This document shows positions 1-4,491 of a DNA stretch of 8,397 bases, piece by piece. The notes beneath the pieces are model-generated. The model worked only from the letters and a program-made list of their open reading frames with translations. It had not been told where the DNA came from and did not search any database. The first letter of the stretch is position 1. Every line of letters starts with the position of its first letter. The position numbers and the translations under genes are program-made. This DNA is from Nitrospinota bacterium. Lineage in GTDB: Bacteria; JAUXIQ01. The DNA lies in NCBI GenBank assembly GCA_030620925.1, contig JAUXIQ010000068.1, forward strand, positions 1 to 8,397, given 5' to 3'.

Positions 1-364
1 CATCCGCCTGGCCTCGGAGAAGGCCCTTTTCGGGCATCCCGAGCTGCGGTTCGGCTCCCACGTGCTCTACGGGCTTGTCAAGGAAGCAGTGGGGGGAGGC
101 ATGGCCAGGGACCTCTGCCTGTCGGGCAGGAACATCGACGCCGCTGAGGCCCACCGCATAGGCCTGGTGAGCAAGTTGACGACTCCGGATAAGCTGATGG
201 AAGAATCGAGGGCCATGCTCGGAGAAATCTGTAAGTCACCACTCAGAATTCTGGTCTCGATGAAAGAGAGGGTCAAGAAATACTCTGCGGAAGCCATAGA
301 AGGAGCCACCTCCAGCGAAGGCGATTCCTTTGTGGATATAATCAGAGAAGGGCTGAAAAAATAG
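1..364 (+). CDS. Enoyl-CoA hydratase/isomerase (crotonase family), 3' part only
   Basis: This is the C-terminal 120 or so residues of a crotonase-superfamily acyl-CoA enzyme; the 5' end lies outside the window and the frame is open from base 2. The visible part begins IRLASEKALFGHPELRFG, the usual stretch after the oxyanion-hole region. It contains the PE pair whose Glu corresponds to catalytic Glu164 of rat mitochondrial enoyl-CoA hydratase. It continues with LCLSGRNIDAAEAHRIGLVSKL, the typical LTGxxIxAxEAxxxGLV block. The other catalytic glutamate (Glu144 equivalent) would lie off the edge. The usual GAGGTQRL loop is replaced by LYGLVKEAVGGGMAR, so substrate preference may differ from the standard hydratase. 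The stop is 21 bases before the HMG-CoA reductase start, which suggests one operon. A methylglutaconyl-CoA hydratase role, interconverting methylglutaconyl-CoA and HMG-CoA, is possible from context but not shown by the sequence. Confidence 0.88.
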   Translation, partial: IRLASEKALFGHPELRFGSHVLYGLVKEAVGGGMARDLCLSGRNIDAAEAHRIGLVSKLTTPDKLMEESRAMLGEICKSPLRILVSMKERVKKYSAEAIEGATSSEGDSFVDIIREGLKK

Positions 365-385
365 CGGAGTGGATAAGGGAGAGAT

Positions 386-1576
386 ATGGAGAAGAATAAG
401 AATGAGATGGAGAGCGTTCCGCGCTCAAGGGAGGACGATTATTCGGATGAGGCCATAGAAACGCGGCGCAGGTGGATCAAGGAGAAGACCGGCGTTGAGC
501 TCAAGCATATGGCCGCACACTCGGTGACCGGTAAAGACGTGGAGGGGAACATCGAGAACTTCATCGGCGTGGTGCAGGTGCCCGTAGGGCTTGCCGGGCC
601 GCTTAAGGTAAATGGTGAGCACGCTGACGGCGTGTTCTACATTCCCCTGGCCACCACGGAGGGGGCGCTGGTGGCTTCCTACAGCAGGGGGATGAGGGCC
701 ATAACCGAATCGGGAGGCGCCGAGGCCCGCCTGTTCAGCGACCACACCCAGGTGACCCCCATGTTCGTCTTTCGGCGGACGGGTGAAGCGGCAGAGTTCC
801 TGGATTGGGTGGACGCCAACTACGATAGGATAAAGGAGGTGGCCGAATCCACCACCCGACACGGCAAGCTGCTGAAAATAGACAAGTACCTCATCGGGAG
901 ACGGGCGGCGCTCCGCATGTACTACTACACCGGGGACGCCATGGGCCTCAACATGATAACCAACGCCTCGGACAGGGCGGCGAGGTTCATAGAAGAGCAG
1001 GTAAAGCCCGAGTCCGTTCTCTTCCCCAGCTCCATGGGCACGGACAAGAAATCGGCGGCCATCAACATGGTCACCGGGCGGGGAAAGAGGGTTTCTGTGG
1101 ACGTAGTGCTGCCGGAAGAGGTGGTGGAAAAAAGGCTTCACACAACGCCCAGGGCAATGGCCCAGGGCTTCTTGACCACCGTGGTAGGGAATGCTCAGGC
1201 GGGCACCCTCACCCAGTCCATGCACCCCGCCAACGGCCTCACAGCTCTGTTAATGGCAACTGGGCAGGACGTGGCCTACGTCCCCGACTCGGTGGCCACC
1301 ATAACCACCATGGAGTTAACCGAAGAGGGCGGCCTTTACGTCAGTCTCTACATGCCCTGCCTCATCCTGGGCACCGTGGGGGGCGGCGTGAGCCTGGGCG
1401 GCTTCAGGGAGGCGCTGGAGATAATGGACTGCTACGGTGCGGGCAAAGCCAGGAAGTTCGCCGAGATAGCCGCGGCGGCGGTCCTAGGCGGGGAGATTTC
1501 GACCCATGCAGCAACAATCACCGGAGAGTTCTCCCAGGCTCATAACCGGCTGGGCCGCAACCGGCCCCGGGAATAA
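386..1576 (+). CDS. hmgA: Hydroxymethylglutaryl-CoA reductase, class I, soluble (archaeal-like)
   Basis: It interconverts HMG-CoA and mevalonate with NAD(P)H, the committed step of the mevalonate pathway. The 396-residue length matches the bare catalytic domain of archaeal class I enzymes, and there is no membrane region. Visible landmarks in order are ENFIGVVQVPVGLAGPL (57-73), TTEGALVAS with catalytic Glu92, the cofactor motif GDAMGLNM (183-190), TDKKSAAIN with catalytic Lys221, GQDVAYVPDS with catalytic Asp295, GTVGGG (329-334), and SQAHNRLGR with catalytic His386. These correspond to human Glu559, Lys691, Asp767 and His866. The AHxxLGR ending and the short C-terminus resemble archaeal enzymes, whereas class II bacterial MvaA has different motifs. 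The start is supported by a purine-rich AAGGGAGAG just upstream. It follows the crotonase gene by 21 bases, so co-transcription is likely. No other mevalonate gene is visible, so a biosynthetic rather than catabolic direction is not proven. Confidence 0.95.
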   Translation: MEKNKNEMESVPRSREDDYSDEAIETRRRWIKEKTGVELKHMAAHSVTGKDVEGNIENFIGVVQVPVGLAGPLKVNGEHADGVFYIPLATTEGALVASYSRGMRAITESGGAEARLFSDHTQVTPMFVFRRTGEAAEFLDWVDANYDRIKEVAESTTRHGKLLKIDKYLIGRRAALRMYYYTGDAMGLNMITNASDRAARFIEEQVKPESVLFPSSMGTDKKSAAINMVTGRGKRVSVDVVLPEEVVEKRLHTTPRAMAQGFLTTVVGNAQAGTLTQSMHPANGLTALLMATGQDVAYVPDSVATITTMELTEEGGLYVSLYMPCLILGTVGGGVSLGGFREALEIMDCYGAGKARKFAEIAAAAVLGGEISTHAATITGEFSQAHNRLGRNRPRE

Positions 1577-1587
1577 AAAGGGCCGGT

Positions 1588-1628
1588 AAAAAAACAGGCG
1601 CCTTTCCGATAAGAAGGAAAGACGCCTG
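1588..1628 (-). terminator. Intrinsic terminator of the porin/small-protein unit
   Basis: Arms 1595-1607 and 1616-1628 pair over 12 of 13 positions (CAGGCG-CTTTCC against GGAAAG-CGCCTG) around an 8-base loop. Read on the minus strand, the hairpin is followed at once by seven T (1588-1594), the classic rho-independent layout. It begins 15 bases after the stop of the small secreted protein gene. On the plus strand the hairpin is preceded by A and followed by CCGGGGGGG, so it would be a poor terminator for the converging HMG-CoA reductase gene. A second, weaker hairpin (1561-1567 with 1580-1586) spans that gene's stop codon but lacks a T tract. Confidence 0.85.
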
Positions 1629-1643
1629 CCGGGGGGGTAGGGA

Positions 1644-2018
1644 TCAATCACCTACCGTCTCGTATTCTTCCCACCACCTCACATCCACGGCTTTCAGCTT
1701 GGGGACTACTCTGCCTCTGACCTTTACCTTCGCGCTGGCTTTGAGGGGTGCTTTACGTATCTGTTCCTCGATGGCCGTGCTTCCGCCCAGGATGTATACG
1801 TTACCATCATCGGTGATGAGCAAGTGCGCTATATGATCGATCGGACATACGCCCGCTTTTCCGTGCATTGTCCCATCGGCTGAGATGCAATATATGAAGC
1901 CGGTGAGAGTTGTTTCTCCCGTGGATATCTCGTCGGCTAGTGCGTTAGTTCCATAAAACATAACAAGCATTGCGGCCACAAGGAGCCCCGGGAGTATCAA
2001 CCTCCGCGTCTGTTTCAT
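1644..2018 (-). CDS. Small secreted protein of unknown function
   Basis: I do not recognise a named family. The 124-residue product starts with a Sec signal peptide (MKQTRR, a hydrophobic core around 8-22, and a likely cleavage after ALA at 26-28), so the mature part should be periplasmic. The mature region reads as a short beta-rich domain: TLTGFIYCISADGT, then LLITDDGNVYILGG, then AKVKVRGRVVPK. This suggests an OB-fold-like small barrel, but that is inference. It carries two cysteines (44 and 58) and three histidines (52, 62, 65), with CPIDHIAH grouping one Cys and two His. This could be a metal site or, for the cysteines, a disulfide; it is not a CxxCH heme motif. The start is fixed by a perfect Shine-Dalgarno, AAAGGAGGTGA, six bases upstream. 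The gene lies 93 bases after the porin with no clear promoter between, so it is probably co-transcribed, and a strong terminator follows. Confidence 0.85.
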   Translation of the reverse strand: MKQTRRLILPGLLVAAMLVMFYGTNALADEISTGETTLTGFIYCISADGTMHGKAGVCPIDHIAHLLITDDGNVYILGGSTAIEEQIRKAPLKASAKVKVRGRVVPKLKAVDVRWWEEYETVGD

Positions 2019-2024
2019 TCCGGG

Positions 2025-2052
2025 TCACCTCCTTTCCTTTTAATGGAAAGGA
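2025..2052 (-). promoter_or_regulatory. Full-length Shine-Dalgarno with a hairpin able to mask it
   Basis: The ribosome binding site of the small secreted protein is AAAGGAGGTGA (minus strand, 2035 to 2025), complementary to the whole 16S anti-SD. In the mRNA, UCCUUUCC (2052 to 2045) can pair perfectly with GGAAAGGA (2037 to 2030) across a 7-base A/U loop. The downstream arm covers the first four bases of AGGAGG. Such a stem would compete with ribosome binding and could tune translation of this gene relative to the porin upstream. The pairing is seen in the sequence; the regulatory role is inferred. Confidence 0.5.
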
Positions 2053-2111
2053 TATATCGCCTGGAAGTCTTTTCAACAGCGGGAGGTCATAATTTCATCT
2101 TCGCAGTAAGG

Positions 2112-3266
2112 TTAAAATTTTACCTCCAACTGGGCCAGGAACTCGTTGTTTTCAACGTCTACGGCGCCGCCCGTGTCCTCATCGATCAAGCTGTATTCGA
2201 GTTTGACCTTCACGTTCTTCTGAATCTCGATGATGCCCGCCAGGGTGAAAACCTGCCAGTCCCAGGTGAGGACTTCGCCGGGGTCGTTGATGAGTCCGTT
2301 GTCCAGGTCGTTATACCTTATCAGAACGACGATGGACTTGGGCCTGTTCCAGGGGGTCTTGAACTTGTAGGAGGGCTCTATATACCATCCTTTGCGGTCC
2401 AGGTCTCCGGTGCCGGTGCTTATGTATTCGAACACACAATTTAATTTCTTCTGCCACTTATGAGTCAGGCGGAAGCCATACATGCTCTTCGAGTCTTCCA
2501 GTGAGCTGTAGCCGCCGGAGGCAAGCTCAGTATTGAGCGCCGAGACTTCATCCGGGGTAAGCTTGCTGAAGAAGACCCAGCCCAGAACGTCTATCTTACC
2601 GAACTGTCCGAAATCCTGTTTCCTTCCGGCGCCGAAACCTATCTCCTTGTTCTCGCTCTCGTCACCGACGTTGCGGTCTTCATGCAGGAACTTGGCGCCG
2701 CCGTCCTCCATCACCTTTTGCGTTGTCAGCTCTGTGGCGCTCTTTGCTATTCTCAGGCCGTTGGTGTAGGAGAAGAACCAGTAGGCGAAATCCAGCTTTC
2801 CGCCCACGGTGATCCCCAGGTCGTCATCCCGCCAGAAGGCGGAACCGTTCAGCGGGTAGGTCTCGGTGATCCGGCTTCGCTTGATGAAGCGGTCTTCCAG
2901 CCCCACCTTAATGAACGTTTTTCCGGGAAAACCGGCAAAGGTTACGTGGCCCTCTTCCAGGATGGTCTTGCCGTCCGTCATCGCTATTTCAGCCTTCATG
3001 CTGACGTTTTCTTTTAGTTTAATCTTGGGGATCAGGTAGAACTGGTCGATCTTGAACTGGCTTTGTGAATCTTTGGCATCTCCCTGGGCGTCCCTGTATT
3101 CGATCTCTAGCTCGCCCCCTATCTCCCATTTCTCTCCTTTAACGGATAAAAGGCCCCCTTCGTAGGGCTCGCCCACGTCGGCAAACACCTTTGTTGCTGG
3201 TGTTAAACCAAACACCAGCAAAAGAGCCAGCATTGTGATGAACAGTCGTGATGGAATTATTTTCAT
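2112..3266 (-). CDS. Outer-membrane porin, phosphate-selective porin O/P-like
   Basis: This is a probable 16-stranded-type beta-barrel that lets solutes or anions through the outer membrane. The 384-residue product has a Sec signal peptide (MKIIPSRL, a hydrophobic core about 8-22, likely cleavage after VFA at 27-29). Alternating polar/aromatic strands follow (for example IGGELEIEYRDA, FYLIPKIKLKENVSMKAEIAM and KTFIKVGLEDRFIKRS). The protein ends LAQLEVKF, with the terminal Phe read by the BAM assembly machinery. The overall pattern is most like OprO/OprP-type porins, but substrate specificity cannot be read. The start is placed at the second in-frame ATG: AAAGGAG abuts the first ATG (3270-3272), leaving no spacer, but lies six bases before the second. 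A Fur-type operator and strong promoter lie about 260 bp upstream, pointing to iron-dependent control. The small secreted protein gene follows. Confidence 0.85.
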   Translation of the reverse strand: MKIIPSRLFITMLALLLVFGLTPATKVFADVGEPYEGGLLSVKGEKWEIGGELEIEYRDAQGDAKDSQSQFKIDQFYLIPKIKLKENVSMKAEIAMTDGKTILEEGHVTFAGFPGKTFIKVGLEDRFIKRSRITETYPLNGSAFWRDDDLGITVGGKLDFAYWFFSYTNGLRIAKSATELTTQKVMEDGGAKFLHEDRNVGDESENKEIGFGAGRKQDFGQFGKIDVLGWVFFSKLTPDEVSALNTELASGGYSSLEDSKSMYGFRLTHKWQKKLNCVFEYISTGTGDLDRKGWYIEPSYKFKTPWNRPKSIVVLIRYNDLDNGLINDPGEVLTWDWQVFTLAGIIEIQKNVKVKLEYSLIDEDTGGAVDVENNEFLAQLEVKF

Positions 3267-3521
3267 CCACATCTCCTTTCGAACAAATCAGATCAAGCGT
3301 TTAATACGAACAGAACTTATCTCGCCGTACCTAATATATATAGAAAACGGCGTGGTTAAATCCGGGCAGGGCATAATCTTTAAATTAATTACTGTTATAT
3401 TTATATTCGCTAATTATAAAATAGAAGTTAGGTTCGGGCAGGGAAATATTGGTTACCTTTTATAAAGTAAATAAATGCAGTCATTTAGAGTGTAAAGTTA
3501 ATTGAACGGATATGGTGAATA
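3267..3521 (-). other. Long AT-rich 5' leader of the porin mRNA
   Basis: If the promoter at 3528-3556 is used, the porin transcript carries about 255 untranslated bases. No convincing ORF lies here; a 76-codon plus-strand reading has no family resemblance. Visible elements are CCCTGCCCG on the minus strand twice (3443-3435 and 3371-3363, exactly 72 bases apart), a GC-rich stem CGCCGT/ACGGCG (3323-3328 with 3347-3352) in A/T-rich surroundings, a perfect TATAAT on the minus strand at 3418-3413 without a good -35, and an imperfect palindrome TTAC-N10-GTAA at 3453-3470. Confidence 0.4.
3273..3279 (-). promoter_or_regulatory. Ribosome binding site that decides the porin start
   Basis: AAAGGAG on the minus strand directly touches an upstream in-frame ATG (3270-3272) and is separated by ATGTGG from the next ATG (3264-3266). 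Only the second has a workable six-base spacer, so translation should begin there and the protein is two residues shorter than the longest reading. Confidence 0.7.
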
Positions 3522-3523
3522 TT

Positions 3524-3542
3524 GAGAATGATAATCAATATT
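3524..3542. promoter_or_regulatory. Fur-box-like operator
   Basis: GAGAATGATAATCAATATT matches the 19-base E. coli Fur consensus GATAATGATAATCATTATC at 16 positions. Read in the 7-1-7 form, TGAGAAT-G-ATAATCA (3523-3537) has 12 of 14 half-site matches. The element is also framed by a perfect 8-base inverted repeat, AATATTGA (3518-3525) and TCAATATT (3535-3542). It overlaps the -10 of the porin promoter, so iron-loaded Fur, or a Fur-family relative such as Zur or PerR, would be expected to repress it. The match is seen; the identity of the regulator is inferred. Confidence 0.7.
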
Positions 3543-3556
3543 AAATTATGTGTCAA
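3528..3556 (-). promoter_or_regulatory. Sigma-70 promoter for the porin unit
   Basis: On the minus strand, TTGACA (3556-3551) is followed after exactly 17 bases by TATCAT (3533-3528). The -35 is perfect and the -10 matches at five of six positions. Transcription would start near 3521 and run into the porin gene. The -10 hexamer lies inside the Fur-box-like sequence, the standard arrangement for repression by Fur. Confidence 0.75.
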
Positions 3557-3704
3557 GTGCTTTCTTCTTTTTGGGGAAATTTTTTTGATGGCTTTGGTAC
3601 GGCGTGTTATCTATAGGCTGATTTAGATGATATTCTAACTAAAAAGAAAACTTATTGTTCCCTTCAAGGATAAAGTGCTAGTTGCGTCCTTTCTTAATGT
3701 TTTT
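3557..3704. other. Intergenic spacer without a gene
   Basis: This AT-rich stretch lies between the chaperone gene stop and the porin promoter. No ORF, tRNA or strong intrinsic terminator is visible. A weak pairing AAGGA/TCCTT occurs near 3666-3693 but lacks a T tract on either strand, so the end of the molybdoenzyme transcript is not evident. Confidence 0.4.
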
Positions 3705-4385
3705 TCAAGTTTCAACAAGTTGTTTAGCGATGTTTTCTATTTCCAGCTCCAGGAAGCTCTTGGTCAGCCTGGCTATTTCACGATAAAAGCTTAATTGGGC
3801 TTCAGAGATAACCTTGTCGCAAAATTCAGGGATCCACCTGCTCAGGTGCTCTTCCATGAATTTCTTCTCAATCTTCAGGAAGTATATGGCTTCCTGTTTG
3901 TCTTCCTTCCGCCACGCCTCCCCTTCCTTCAGCAACAGCTCCCGCATGAACTCCAGCTCCACACTGATATGATCGGGGAGACCCTGGTAATCGGATTTAT
4001 ATTCCAGCCCCGTCGATTCGATAAACTTCTTGACCTCAACGGTGGACATTCCCCAGAGTAAGCCACACTGGCCGTCATCCCTCTGGTGATGGACCGACTC
4101 ATGGGGGGAAATATGTTTTCCGGGACCGATGAACAGCCTGGCGTATTCCACCGCCAGGTCCTCGAGCAGGTCGTCCCCTGCTTTCTGGAGAAAATCGTTC
4201 TCAAACTGAACCCCCAGGTCGGATAACGCCTGTAGAACAGGGGGCTCGGTAATTTGCTTTAAAAGGTCCGATTTCAGCTCCGTTCGGTAAATAACGGCCA
4301 GCAGACCGTAGACGTTGCTCCGCTCTTGAGACGTCTCGGCGAGGTCTTTCAACTCAACGTCGTTTTCCAAGGAACACATTTTCAT
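3705..4385 (-). CDS. TorD/DmsD-family chaperone for the molybdoenzyme
   Basis: This is a cytoplasmic, mostly helical chaperone that should bind the catalytic subunit and its Tat leader during molybdopterin-cofactor insertion. The family is recognised by VEYARLFIGPGKHISPHESVH (about 79-99, matching the E-Y-x-x-L-F-x-G-P...P-x-E-S signature), by LLWG, and by LPDHISVELEFM (136-147, the second TorD signature). There is no signal peptide. The 226-residue length fits the family (about 200-220). The frame stays open upstream to an ATG at 4466, but that extension has no TorD-like character, no Shine-Dalgarno and a strong hairpin within it. I chose the ATG at 4385, which has GCGGGG a few bases upstream; ATGs at 4403, 4400 and 4379 are alternatives, so the start is uncertain. 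It is the last gene of the three-gene operon, directly after the catalytic subunit. Confidence 0.87.
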   Translation of the reverse strand: MKMCSLENDVELKDLAETSQERSNVYGLLAVIYRTELKSDLLKQITEPPVLQALSDLGVQFENDFLQKAGDDLLEDLAVEYARLFIGPGKHISPHESVHHQRDDGQCGLLWGMSTVEVKKFIESTGLEYKSDYQGLPDHISVELEFMRELLLKEGEAWRKEDKQEAIYFLKIEKKFMEEHLSRWIPEFCDKVISEAQLSFYREIARLTKSFLELEIENIAKQLVET

Positions 4386-4435
4386 TAATCCCCGCTTCAT
4401 CATTAGTTTGAAGCCATCAGGGTGTGGTTTTAGTG

Positions 4436-4462
4436 GGGGAACCCTCCTTATGAAGGTTCCCC
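4436..4462 (-). repeat. Perfect hairpin between catalytic subunit and chaperone genes
   Basis: GGGGAACC (4436-4443) and GGTTCCCC (4455-4462) form a perfect 8-bp stem with an 11-base loop, 29 bases after the catalytic-subunit stop. No T tract follows, so it is not a simple intrinsic terminator. The loop and inner arm contain AAGGAGG on the minus strand, yet no start codon lies at a workable distance downstream. It may stabilise the upstream message or set the lower expression of the chaperone; this is inference. Confidence 0.5.
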
Positions 4463-4491
4463 TCATTTAACAACGCATCCGCGTAGGTTGG

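Noticed and set aside
425-1225. 266-codon ORF antisense to HMG-CoA reductase
   Set aside because: It lies wholly within a gene with all catalytic motifs, has no recognisable domain, and is rich in His/Pro/Gly as expected from the complement of GC-rich codons.
1561-1586. CCGGCCC/GGGCCGG hairpin as a terminator for HMG-CoA reductase
   Set aside because: It overlaps the stop codon, has a 12-base loop and is followed by A rather than T on the coding strand, so it is not a good intrinsic terminator.
2043-2444. 133-codon plus-strand ORF antisense to the porin C-terminus
   Set aside because: The porin strand has a signal peptide, barrel pattern and terminal Phe; the antisense reading has no features and its start lies in the SD hairpin.
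3235-3465. 76-codon plus-strand ORF across the porin start and leader
   Set aside because: It is Ile/Lys/Asn-rich as expected of translated AT-rich DNA, overlaps the porin signal peptide region, and has no convincing ribosome site.
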